A stretch of DNA of 64,000 bases from Martelella radicis (lineage in GTDB: Bacteria > Pseudomonadota > Alphaproteobacteria > Rhizobiales > Rhizobiaceae): contig NZ_JACIDZ010000012.1 of the NCBI RefSeq assembly GCF_014196625.1, forward strand, positions 1-64,000, given 5' to 3'. Below are positions 17,596 through 25,819 of this stretch, in pieces. The translations under genes and the position numbers were made by a program. Every line of letters begins with the position of its first letter. The stretch's first letter is position 1. The notes below the pieces were generated by a model, which did no database searches, was not told the DNA's origin, and worked only from the letters and a program-made list of their open reading frames with translations.

Positions 17596-18627
17596 ATGAC
17601 GACACCGCTGACACTCGATGCCGTGCTGGCCAAGGCCCAGACGCGCAGTTTCGAATTTCCCTACATGCTCGCCAATCACGTGCCGATGGTGCTGATCGCG
17701 CTCGATCGCCTTGGCGCCACGCCTGAGCGGCTCGACGAATGGTACGAGACCTATCGTGACGCCCATGCCGTGCCGCCGATCGCCGCCCCCGTCGCGCCGA
17801 TCAATCCCGGCAACTGGCAGGAAGCGCTCGGCGACCGCGCCCGCGAGGCGGATTATCGCGGCTTTTTCGTCGGCGAGGTGCAGCGCCTCGGCATCGACAA
17901 GGCAATCCGCGCCTATCTCCCGGCGATGACGCTGGGGATTGCCGGAAGCGCGACGCATCCGCTGATGCGGCTTGCCTATGGCGTGTTGAAGAATGACGCC
18001 CGCGAGGTCGGCCACGCGCTTGGCTATTGGGCGGCGACCTATCTGCCGCTGCCGGGGCCGGGCAGGTTCGAAGCTGACACGGATGATCCGGCGGAGGTGC
18101 TCGCCGGCATCGCCGAGATCGAGGGCATCCGCGATTACGAGACGGAGACCGATCTGCTCTGGCACAACATCCGCGCTGTCGGCGCGCTTCCGGGGTTTGC
18201 CCCGGTGATCGATCGGCTGCGGTTTCACGACAACACGGTGCGGCGGATGACCGAGGTGTCGCTTGTTGCCTTCGCCTTCACGCTGGATTTCTCCGCGCTG
18301 CACGCGCTCACCGGCATGCACTGGATGCGCCTTATCACCCCGCATGTGGATGAGGACAAGGTCGAGCCGCTTTACCGCGCCTTCTGGCAGGTGATTGCCG
18401 CGCTCATTCCCAAGATCGGCTTTCCGGTCTTTCCAACGGCAGACCAGGTGCAGGAAATGCGCGAACGCGATGCCCCCGAATGGCCGGAGATCAAGGCGGC
18501 GGCCATTGCCTCCTATGACGAGCACGACGTCAGCTTGGCCTTCTCGGCTTCGGAAGAGCAGAAAGCATGGGGCGGCGACCGGCTCTACCGCGTTGCCGCC
18601 GCCCGCCGTCTTCGCCTGATCGACTGA
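17596..18627 (+). CDS. Questin oxidase-like family protein (DUF4243)
   Basis: A 343-residue protein that I assign to the questin-oxidase-like family. Supporting stretches are FEFPYMLANHVPMVLIALDR, FVGEVQRLGIDKAIRAYLPA, THPLMRLAYGVLKNDAREVG and ALGYWAATYLPLPG, with several conserved His residues (NHVPM, HPLMRL, HNIRAV). The founding fungal enzyme performs Baeyer-Villiger type ring opening; bacterial members are uncharacterised. The ATG at 17596 has GGGGAGG 6 bases upstream. It sits 19 bases behind the flavoprotein gene. A role opening an aromatic or heterocyclic ring is inference. Assignment is from recognition of the motifs only. Confidence 0.65.
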   Translation: MTTPLTLDAVLAKAQTRSFEFPYMLANHVPMVLIALDRLGATPERLDEWYETYRDAHAVPPIAAPVAPINPGNWQEALGDRAREADYRGFFVGEVQRLGIDKAIRAYLPAMTLGIAGSATHPLMRLAYGVLKNDAREVGHALGYWAATYLPLPGPGRFEADTDDPAEVLAGIAEIEGIRDYETETDLLWHNIRAVGALPGFAPVIDRLRFHDNTVRRMTEVSLVAFAFTLDFSALHALTGMHWMRLITPHVDEDKVEPLYRAFWQVIAALIPKIGFPVFPTADQVQEMRERDAPEWPEIKAAAIASYDEHDVSLAFSASEEQKAWGGDRLYRVAAARRLRLID

Positions 18628-18644
18628 GGCCTGATCGACTGAGG
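18615..18644 (+). repeat. Perfect 15-bp tandem duplication at a stop codon
   Basis: cctgatcgactgagg occurs twice back to back, at 18615-18629 and 18630-18644. The first copy encodes the end of the questin-oxidase-like protein with its TGA; the second carries the GAGG used as ribosome site for the next gene. Confidence 0.9.
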
Positions 18645-18651
18645 AAAGCCA

Positions 18652-19842
18652 TTGCCTGCACATATCGCCGTTGAGAATATCCGCAATCACCGGGGTGAGC
18701 GCGTCACGCTCCTGGTTCGGGAGGGGCTTGTCGCCGGATTTGCGTCGGAAGGGACGGTTGATGTTCCCGATACGGCCGAGCGCTTCGACGGCGGCGGAAA
18801 GATGATCCTGCCGGGGCTTGTCGACGGGCATATCCATCTCGACAAGACGTTGATCGGCCTTCCCTTCATTCCGCATATTCCGGGCGAGACGGTAGCCAAA
18901 CGGATTGCCGCCGAGCGCGAACTGCGCCGCACGGTCGCGCTTCCCGTGAGTGCGCGCGGCGGGGCGCTGATCGAGAAGATCGCCGCACTGGGAACGGTCG
19001 CCGTCAGAAGCCATGTCGATATCGACACCGAGATCGGGCTGAAGGGGCTCGAACAGGTGCTGTCGCTGAGAGAGAGCCACGGCCATCTGATCGAGATCGA
19101 GATCGTCGCCTTTCCCCAATCCGGCATTATCCGTGATCCGGGCACGGCAGAGCTGCTGCACGAGGCTGTCGCGGCTGGCGCTGACCTTGTCGGCGGGCTG
19201 GATCCGGCCGGCATCGACAAAGATATCGAGGGTCATCTCAATGCCGTGTTTGCCGTTGCCGAGAGGCACAATGTCGGCGTCGACCTGCATCTTCATGACG
19301 GCGGCACGCTTGGCGCTTTCGAACTGCGCCAGATTGCCGAGCGCACGATCGCGCTGTCGCTTCAGGGCCGGGTGGCCGTCAGTCATGCCTTCTGCCTTGG
19401 CGAGCTTGATGAAGCAGACTTCGGCAGGACGGCGGCGCTTCTGGCGCGCGCCGGCGTGTCGATCATGACCAACGGCCCGGGTCCCGTGCCGATGCCGCCG
19501 GTCAAGCGGCTGGCAGAAGCCGGCGTGCGCGTTTTCTGCGGCTCCGACAATATCCGCGATGCCTGGTCGCCCTTCGGCAATGGCGATCTGATCGAGCGCG
19601 CAGGCATCATCTGCGACCGGCAAGATTTCCGCGCCGATGATGATCTTGAGCGGGCCTTTGAGCTGGTGACCGAGGCGTCAGGCGCGATGCTCGGTCGGGC
19701 CGACCCGCTTTCCCCCGGCGCGCCTGCCGATTTCATTCTGGTCGATTGCGGCAGCATTGCCGAGACCCTGGCCGAGCGCCCCGTGCGCCGCACCGTCTTC
19801 AAGGCCGGTCGCAGGATCGCCGAAGCCGGGCGGCTGGTGTAG
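18652..19842 (+). CDS. Cytosine-deaminase-like amidohydrolase, copy 1
   Basis: A 396-residue amidohydrolase of the cytosine deaminase/AtzC-like branch. Metal-site motifs are all present: LVDGHIHLDK near residue 58, VAVRSHVDIDTEIG, VDLHLHDGGTLGA, VSHAFCLGE and the Asp in CGSDNIRDAWSPFGNGD. The start is TTG at 18652 with GAGGAAAG upstream. It is followed after 3 bases by a divergent paralogue of the same family, so the two are translated together. Likely hydrolyses a ring or side-chain C-N bond of a nitrogen heterocycle; the substrate cannot be told. Confidence 0.85.
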   Translation: MPAHIAVENIRNHRGERVTLLVREGLVAGFASEGTVDVPDTAERFDGGGKMILPGLVDGHIHLDKTLIGLPFIPHIPGETVAKRIAAERELRRTVALPVSARGGALIEKIAALGTVAVRSHVDIDTEIGLKGLEQVLSLRESHGHLIEIEIVAFPQSGIIRDPGTAELLHEAVAAGADLVGGLDPAGIDKDIEGHLNAVFAVAERHNVGVDLHLHDGGTLGAFELRQIAERTIALSLQGRVAVSHAFCLGELDEADFGRTAALLARAGVSIMTNGPGPVPMPPVKRLAEAGVRVFCGSDNIRDAWSPFGNGDLIERAGIICDRQDFRADDDLERAFELVTEASGAMLGRADPLSPGAPADFILVDCGSIAETLAERPVRRTVFKAGRRIAEAGRLV

Positions 19843-19845
19843 TTC

Positions 19846-21084
19846 ATGGCGGAGATCGATTTCATCATCCGCAATGCCCGCCTCGCAGAACAAGAGACGC
19901 CGGTCGATATCGCCTTTTCCGGCAGCCGTATCGCATCTGTTGCAAACGGCATTACCTGCGATGCGCCCTCGTTCGATGCCGGCGGCAGGCTGGCCACGCC
20001 GGGGCTCACGGAAACCCATATCCACCTCGACAAGGCCGGGATTATCGACCGTTGCGCGCTCTGCGAGGGCACGCTTGCCGAAGCCGTGCGCGAAACCGCG
20101 AAGGCCAAGGCGGCCTTCACCGAGGCGGATGTCTACGCTCGCGCCGCAACGGTCGTCGAGCAGGCGATTTCGCATGGCACGACGCTGATGCGCACCTTCG
20201 TCGAGATCGATCCGCGCGCGGGCTTCCGCTCCTTCGAGGCGATCAAGGCGATCCGGCGCGATTATGCCGATGCCATCGAGATCATCATCTGCGCCTTTGC
20301 CCAGGAGGGGCTGACGAACGACCCGGGCACGGAGGAGATGCTGGCCGAGGCGCTGGCAAACGGCGCCGATCAGCTTGGCGGCTGCCCCTATACCGATGCC
20401 GATCCTGCTATCCATGTGACGAAGATCTTCGACCTTGCCGAGCGCTTCGGCGCCAATGTCGATTTCCACGTCGATTTCGACCTGAAGCCGGAGGGCTCCA
20501 ATCTTGGTGCAATCATCGCCGAGACGAAGCGGCGCGGCTATCAGGAGCGCGTCTCCATCGGTCACGTCACCAAGCTTTCCGCGCTTGAACCGGACGCCTT
20601 TGCCGAAGCGCTTGCGGCACTTGCCGAGGCGGGCATCGCGCTGACCGTGCTGCCGGCGACCGATCTTTACCTCAATGGCCGCGAGTTCACGCATCTGGTG
20701 CCGCGCGGGATGACGCCCGGCCACAGGCTGATTGCGGCGGGCGGCATCGCCACGCTCTCCACCAACAATGTGCTGAACCCGTTCACCCCTTTCGGCGATG
20801 CCTCGCTGATGCGCATGGCCAATCTCTACGCCAATATCGCCCAGCTCGGCACGCCGGACGATCTTGCGACCGTCTACGACATGATGTCCGGGCAGGCGGA
20901 GCGGCTGCTGGGGCGAGAGCCCGCCGCCATCGTGGAAGGCGGACCGGCGACGGTGGTGCTGTTTGATGCGGAAAACCCGGCCGAGGCCGTGGCGAGGGTG
21001 GCGCCGGCCCTTTGCGGCTGGCGAAACGGGAAAAGGACCTTCGAGCGTCCGCCAGCCCGGATTTTCTGTTCATCGGGCGGATGA
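19846..21084 (+). CDS. Cytosine-deaminase-like amidohydrolase, copy 2, with altered metal-site residues
   Basis: The 412-residue paralogue of the preceding gene keeps LTETHIHLDKAGI, VDFHVDFD and SIGHVTKLSAL, but two canonical positions differ. SHVDID of copy 1 aligns with TFVEID, and the Asp of GSDNIRDAWSPFG aligns with Asn in STNNVLNPFTPFG. The second is the usual metal or proton-shuttle Asp. The conserved look of the surrounding sequence suggests a subfamily with different chemistry, or a non-catalytic partner, rather than decay. It is in the same operon and ends 84 bases before the LysR gene. Confidence 0.82.
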   Translation: MAEIDFIIRNARLAEQETPVDIAFSGSRIASVANGITCDAPSFDAGGRLATPGLTETHIHLDKAGIIDRCALCEGTLAEAVRETAKAKAAFTEADVYARAATVVEQAISHGTTLMRTFVEIDPRAGFRSFEAIKAIRRDYADAIEIIICAFAQEGLTNDPGTEEMLAEALANGADQLGGCPYTDADPAIHVTKIFDLAERFGANVDFHVDFDLKPEGSNLGAIIAETKRRGYQERVSIGHVTKLSALEPDAFAEALAALAEAGIALTVLPATDLYLNGREFTHLVPRGMTPGHRLIAAGGIATLSTNNVLNPFTPFGDASLMRMANLYANIAQLGTPDDLATVYDMMSGQAERLLGREPAAIVEGGPATVVLFDAENPAEAVARVAPALCGWRNGKRTFERPPARIFCSSGG

Positions 21085-21113
21085 AACACGAGGGCGTGGC
21101 CGGATCGGCACGC

Positions 21114-21124
21114 AAATTGCATTA
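21114..21124. promoter_or_regulatory. AAATTGCATWA word, copy 1
   Basis: AAATTGCATTA lies 45 bases upstream of the LysR gene at 21169. The same 11-base word, with A or T at position 10, occurs at 22247 and 37007, also ahead of LysR-linked catabolic genes. It may be a regulator site. Confidence 0.5.
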
Positions 21125-21168
21125 AGTCAGCTTGGGAGACCGTTTTGTGCATGTGAAAGGCGATTTGC

Positions 21169-22167
21169 ATGATCACGGATCAGAACGGCACGATTGATGT
21201 CCGATTTTTACGCACGACCTTCCTTCTGTTGAGCGAACAGAACGTCTCGCGCGTCGCAGCCAGGCTCGGCCAGAGCCAGCCTTCCGTCAGCGCGGTGCTG
21301 AAACGCGCGCGCTTGGTTTTCGATGATCCGCTTCTGGTCAGGAGCGGGCAGGGCATGGCCGTGACGGAGCGGGGAGAGGCGGTGCGGACCTCGCTCGGCC
21401 GCATCCTGGCGGAACTCAGCGAGACGATCAGCCCGGAAGAGGCCTTCGATCCGGCCACCACCGCTTTCGCCATGCGGGTCTCGGCGATGAGCTGTTTCAA
21501 CGGTTTTCTCATTCCGCCGATTGCCGAACGGCTGCGCAAGGAGGCTCCGGCCGCTTCGATCGACTTTTTTGCGCCCTCGGAAAATGACGATCTGACCGAG
21601 CAATTGAGTTCCGGAGCGTCCGATCTGCTCGTTGCCAACTGGCCGGCGCCACATGAAAGCCTGCGCTCCAGCACGATCTTCGATTGCGAGACCGCCTGCA
21701 TCATGCGGGCCGATCATCCCTTTGCCGGAAACGGCAGCATGTCGTTGGACGATTACCTCGACCTGCCGCACCTCTCGCTCGGCTCGGTCGTGCGCCCTTC
21801 CTTCAGTCCCATCGGCGGACGGCTCAAGCAGCTTGGCGTCAACCGCCGGGTGGCGCTGTCCGTCCCCGAATATGCGCTGGTGCCGCCGGTGATCGCGCGC
21901 ACCGACCTGATCTTCACGACGGCGCGGCCCTATGCCGAGTTCGTTGTGGACCGCTATCCGGATTACGGCCTCTGCGTCGTTCCCGCGCCGCGCGATTTTG
22001 GCAATATGCGGCTTTATCTCCTCTGGCACGAACGCGCGCACAAGAGCCCGGCCAATCGCTGGGTTCGCAATCTTATTCGTGATGTTTCAAGGCGTTACGG
22101 TGCGGATCTGGAAGCGCGGCCGACGCCTGCCGCCATGGCCGGTCTTGCCGAACTCGCGGCGGTATAA
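21169..22167 (+). CDS. LysR family regulator, module A
   Basis: A 332-residue LysR-type regulator. The N-terminal helix-turn-helix includes LLSEQNVSRVAARLGQSQPS and VSAVLKRARLVFDDPLLVRS; the C-terminal effector domain follows. It is paralogous to the LysR at 37101: the pairs GNWPLPRDYLRF/ANWPAPHESLRS, VPEYALVPPVIARTDLIFTT/VAEFTLVPHMLARTDLVFTS and LWHERAHKSPANRW/LWHERSHLSPGNQW line up. It sits between the amidohydrolases and the creatininase-ABC operon, all on one strand, and probably controls one or both. Confidence 0.92.
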   Translation: MITDQNGTIDVRFLRTTFLLLSEQNVSRVAARLGQSQPSVSAVLKRARLVFDDPLLVRSGQGMAVTERGEAVRTSLGRILAELSETISPEEAFDPATTAFAMRVSAMSCFNGFLIPPIAERLRKEAPAASIDFFAPSENDDLTEQLSSGASDLLVANWPAPHESLRSSTIFDCETACIMRADHPFAGNGSMSLDDYLDLPHLSLGSVVRPSFSPIGGRLKQLGVNRRVALSVPEYALVPPVIARTDLIFTTARPYAEFVVDRYPDYGLCVVPAPRDFGNMRLYLLWHERAHKSPANRWVRNLIRDVSRRYGADLEARPTPAAMAGLAELAAV

Positions 22168-22246
22168 GCCGGAGCCTATACCGCATATAACTCACGGCGG
22201 AATTGCCGAACGTCAAATGCCATGATCATAATGTAGGCACAAATCG

Positions 22247-22257
22247 AAATTGCATAA
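22247..22257. promoter_or_regulatory. AAATTGCATWA word, copy 2
   Basis: AAATTGCATAA lies 90 bases upstream of the creatininase-like gene in the 179-base gap after the LysR gene, a position typical of a LysR activation site. No other feature was seen in the gap. Confidence 0.5.
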
Positions 22258-22346
22258 AACTTAGTCCGGTTTATCTGCCGTGCCGAGCCTTGTTGCTCGC
22301 GCCGCCGGCGGAGCTTTGCCCGGACGATGGATGGAAGGAAGGCCAA

Positions 22347-23162
22347 ATGCCGCTCAAATCGCACTGGTGGTGGGATCACACGACCAAGGACTTCACCGAT
22401 ATGGACATGTCGGAATTCGTCGCGATCCTGCCGGTGGCAGCCGTCGAGCAGCATGGCCCGCACCTGCCGGTCCGCGTCGATAGCGCCATCAATGCCGGGA
22501 TCATCAATCGCGCCGTCGAGATCATGCCCGACGACATGAAGGTTCTGGTCCTGCCGATGCAGGCAATCGGCAAGTCGGTCGAGCATCTGGAATATCCGGG
22601 CACGCTGACGCTGTCCTACGAGACGCTCGCCCGCCTCTGGTTCGAGATCGGCGAGAGCGTGGCGCGCGCAGGCTGCAAGAAGATCATCTTCGCCAATTCC
22701 CATGGCGGCCAGCCGCAGGTGATGGAAATCGTCTGCCGCGAGCTTCGCATCAAATGCGGCATGTTCGCCGTCTCCTCATGGGTGTCCGACGGCGCAAGCC
22801 AAGCCGCACTCTACAGCGAGCACGAGCTGAAGCACGGCATCCATGGCGGCGAATCCGAAACCTCGACCATGCTGCATCTGCATCCCGATCTGGTCGACAT
22901 GCAGTATGCCGATGACTTCCAGCCCATGTCGGTGGAGATGGAGCGCGGCAATCAGGTGCTGACGGCGGAAGGGCGGATCGGCTTCGGCTGGCAGACCCAG
23001 GACCTGCACCCCTCCGGCGCCTGCGGTAACGCCGCAGCTGCCGACGCTGAACGCGGCAAGATCCATGTCGAGCGTTCCGCTCAGAGCCTCGTGGCGCTTG
23101 CTGAAGAGGTTCTCGCCTTCCCGATGGAGCGGCTCACCCAGAAGACCATGTTCAAGGACTGA
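22347..23162 (+). CDS. Creatininase-family hydrolase, module A
   Basis: A 271-residue creatininase-like amidohydrolase. Metal-site motifs are EQHGPHLPVRVDSAINAG near residue 36, IIFANSHGGQPQVMEI and the HGGESETSTMLHLHPDLV segment, all conserved. Family members cleave cyclic or formyl amides (creatinine, formamide derivatives in riboflavin and mycofactocin pathways). The ATG at 22347 follows GGAAGGAAGG; an upstream in-frame start at 22203 has no such site. It begins an operon with the CocE-like hydrolase and a polyamine-type importer. A paralogue lies at 44916. Confidence 0.9.
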   Translation: MPLKSHWWWDHTTKDFTDMDMSEFVAILPVAAVEQHGPHLPVRVDSAINAGIINRAVEIMPDDMKVLVLPMQAIGKSVEHLEYPGTLTLSYETLARLWFEIGESVARAGCKKIIFANSHGGQPQVMEIVCRELRIKCGMFAVSSWVSDGASQAALYSEHELKHGIHGGESETSTMLHLHPDLVDMQYADDFQPMSVEMERGNQVLTAEGRIGFGWQTQDLHPSGACGNAAAADAERGKIHVERSAQSLVALAEEVLAFPMERLTQKTMFKD

Positions 23163-23166
23163 TCGC

Positions 23167-24777
23167 TTGCTGGCCCGAAACCCGACATCTGCTGTTTCAA
23201 AGCGCGTCGAACACCTCACCCTGAAAGACGGTGTGGTGCTGGCGGCGGATGTCTATCGGCCGGCGGGCGAGGGGGGCTGGCCGGTTCTTCTGATGCGCCA
23301 GCCCTATGGCAAGGAAATCGCCTCCACCGTCGTCCTCGCCCATCCCTCCTGGTATGCCCGCCACGGCTACCTCGTGGTGGTGCAGGATGTGCGCGGCATG
23401 GGGGCGTCGGAAGGTGATTTCGATTGCCTGCGCCAGGAATTGAGCGATGGCGTGGAAACGGTCGCGTGGGCACGGGGCCTTGACGGCTGCAACGGAAAGA
23501 TCGGGCTTTACGGCTTTTCCTATCAGGCGATCACGCAATATCTGGCGCTTGCCGGCGGCGCGAAGGTCGATGCCATGGCGCCGGCCATGGGGTCCTTCGC
23601 GCCGGAGAAGGACTGGGCCTATGAGGGCGGCGCGCCGCGCTATGCCGGCATGGTCGGCTGGGCGAAGCAGATGGCGTTGCTGAAAGTCGCCCATGACGGT
23701 GACCGCGAGACCCATGCCGCCCTGTCGACCCTGAGCGGCCTCGCGGAAATCGCGCGCTATCTCTGCGAACGCCCGGATCTCTCCCACCTCAGGCGCTGGC
23801 TCGACAATGCCGAACGCGACTGGGATCAGGTCTCCCCGGAGCGCCTGTTGAAGGACGCCCCGCTCGACATCCCGGTTCTGCATACCGGCGGCTGGTTCGA
23901 CTTCATGCTGGAGGGCACGCTCGGCGCCGACAGAGCCTTTCGTGATGCATCGCCGAAGACGGCCCATCTTGCCGTCGGACCATGGACGCACATGCCATGG
24001 AACGGGGCGAGCGGCGCGGCCCGTATCCCGGAGGCGGAGACGTATTCGGTCGATCGCGCCAATATCGCCTTCTTCGATTTCTATCTGAAGGGCAAGGGCG
24101 CACCGCCGCGGTCGCTGACCCTCTTCGATATGGGCGCGAAGGTATGGACGCAACTTGATCAGTGGCCCGCGACGACGGAACGGACACTGGCTCTTACATC
24201 CGGCGGGCTTGCCGCCACCCTTGCCAATGACGGCAGGCTTGGCGATGAGCCGGGCAATGGCGAGGACGTGCTCGTCAGCGATCCCTTCCGCCCGGCGCCG
24301 CTTGTCGGCGGCCATGTCGGCGAGCCGTCGGGCTTCGTCGATCGGGCTCCGGCCGACGATCGCTCCGATGTCGCCGTCTACACCTCCGCGCCCCAGGCTT
24401 CACCCTTCACCCTTTGCGGGCCCGTCAGGGCCGACATCACCATATCGACGGAAGCACCGGTCTTCGATCTCGTTGCCACGCTCTCTTTGGTCACCCCCAC
24501 CGGAAGCGCGAACGTGATCCAGACCGGCATTACCCGTACGAAAAACACGGGTGCGCCGGTGAGCGTCGGTTTGCGTGCGGCCTATGTCACAGTGCCGGCG
24601 GGCTTCAGCCTTCGCCTGTCGCTGCAGGCCGCCGCCTGGCCCGCCTTTTCTCTCCACGCACAAGACCCGGCAATGGCCGGCGGGCCGGATGCCAGCCCGC
24701 TGACGCTGGCGATCCGCCACGAAGCCAGCCGTCTCGTGCTTTCCGTTCTGAATGAGGACACCGCAAATGGCGCCTAA
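23167..24777 (+). CDS. CocE/NonD family hydrolase
   Basis: A 536-residue serine hydrolase of the CocE (X-Pro dipeptidyl-peptidase-like) family. The nucleophile lies in IGLYGFSYQAITQYL (Ser about residue 117), the acid in HTGGWFDFMLEG and the His in VGPWTHMPWNG; a C-terminal beta-rich domain starts near residue 360. The start is taken as TTG at 23167, 4 bases after the creatininase stop, with AAGGA upstream. It overlaps the next gene by 11 bases. Such enzymes cleave esters or amides, so it could act on imported material; substrate unknown. Confidence 0.85.
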   Translation: MLARNPTSAVSKRVEHLTLKDGVVLAADVYRPAGEGGWPVLLMRQPYGKEIASTVVLAHPSWYARHGYLVVVQDVRGMGASEGDFDCLRQELSDGVETVAWARGLDGCNGKIGLYGFSYQAITQYLALAGGAKVDAMAPAMGSFAPEKDWAYEGGAPRYAGMVGWAKQMALLKVAHDGDRETHAALSTLSGLAEIARYLCERPDLSHLRRWLDNAERDWDQVSPERLLKDAPLDIPVLHTGGWFDFMLEGTLGADRAFRDASPKTAHLAVGPWTHMPWNGASGAARIPEAETYSVDRANIAFFDFYLKGKGAPPRSLTLFDMGAKVWTQLDQWPATTERTLALTSGGLAATLANDGRLGDEPGNGEDVLVSDPFRPAPLVGGHVGEPSGFVDRAPADDRSDVAVYTSAPQASPFTLCGPVRADITISTEAPVFDLVATLSLVTPTGSANVIQTGITRTKNTGAPVSVGLRAAYVTVPAGFSLRLSLQAAAWPAFSLHAQDPAMAGGPDASPLTLAIRHEASRLVLSVLNEDTANGA

Positions 24778-25792
24778 GCCCTATCTCACCCTCGACAATG
24801 TTTCGGCGACCTATGGCGATACAACGGCCGTTTCGGGCCTGACCATCGAAGTGCCCAAGGGCGAGCTTTTGTCGCTGCTCGGCCCGTCCGGCTGCGGCAA
24901 GACGACGACGCTCCGGATGATCGCCGGCTTCGTTGAGCCCTCGGGCGGCCGCATCATCCTCAACGACAAGGACATCAGCCACAAGCCGGTGCACAAGCGC
25001 AATATCGGCGTCGTCTTCCAGTCCTATGCGCTGTTTCCGCATCTGACCGTGATCGACAATGTCGGCTTCGGCCTCAGGATGCGCAACGCCTCGCGCGCCG
25101 AGTGGCGGGAGCGGGCGGCGAAGACGCTGGAAACCGTCGGCCTCAGCCCCTATGCCGACCGCTATCCCGGTCAACTTTCCGGCGGCCAGCAGCAGCGCGT
25201 TGCCCTTGCCCGCGCGCTGGTGATCGAGCCGGATGTGCTGCTTCTGGACGAGCCGCTGTCGAACCTCGACGCCAATTTGCGCGCCGATATGCGCAACGAA
25301 ATCCGCTCGCTGCAGCAGCGTCTCGGCATCACCACCATCTTCGTCACCCACGACCAGTCCGAAGCGCTTTCCATGTCGGACCGCGTGGCGGTGATGAGCA
25401 AGGGCGTGATGAGCGAGATCGGCACGCCGCTTGCGCTTTGCGACCAGCCGAAGAGCCCGTTTACCGCGACCTTCCTCGGCCACCGCACGGTGATCGACGG
25501 CAAGGTGGAAAATGGCGTGTTTTCGGCCCCCGGCATCACCTGCGCCGGCGCTCCGGAAAAGGCCACCAAACTGGTGCTGCGCGCCTCAAGGCTGCGCTTC
25601 GGCCAGGAGAATTCCCCGCTTTCGGTTTCAGGAACGCTCGTCAATGCAGCCTATCTTGGCGAGACCTATGAAGCCGATATCCAGGCCGCCTGCGGCATGA
25701 TCCGGCTTGTCGTTCCGTCCGACACGCCGCCGCCGCCGGTCGGCACTGCATGCCAGGTCACCGCCGAACCGGGCGGGACCACCTTTATCTAG
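24767..25792 (+). CDS. Polyamine-type ABC transporter ATP-binding protein, module A
   Basis: A 341-residue PotA-like ATPase. Walker A is LLGPSGCGKTTTLRMIAGF (residues 36-54), the signature LSGGQQQRVALARAL near 135, Walker B VLLLDEPLSNLDA near 157, and a TOBE domain lies in the last 80 residues. The ATG at 24767 has TGAGGA upstream and is preferred over 24752. It is followed by its binding protein and a fused permease, giving a complete importer. Confidence 0.93.
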   Translation: MAPKPYLTLDNVSATYGDTTAVSGLTIEVPKGELLSLLGPSGCGKTTTLRMIAGFVEPSGGRIILNDKDISHKPVHKRNIGVVFQSYALFPHLTVIDNVGFGLRMRNASRAEWRERAAKTLETVGLSPYADRYPGQLSGGQQQRVALARALVIEPDVLLLDEPLSNLDANLRADMRNEIRSLQQRLGITTIFVTHDQSEALSMSDRVAVMSKGVMSEIGTPLALCDQPKSPFTATFLGHRTVIDGKVENGVFSAPGITCAGAPEKATKLVLRASRLRFGQENSPLSVSGTLVNAAYLGETYEADIQAACGMIRLVVPSDTPPPPVGTACQVTAEPGGTTFI

Positions 25793-25819
25793 AAAAACAA
25801 AACCAGGAGAACAGCTGTC

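Noticed and set aside
17548-19623. 691-codon minus-strand frame across the questin-oxidase-like and amidohydrolase genes
   Set aside because: Antisense to two genes with clear motifs.
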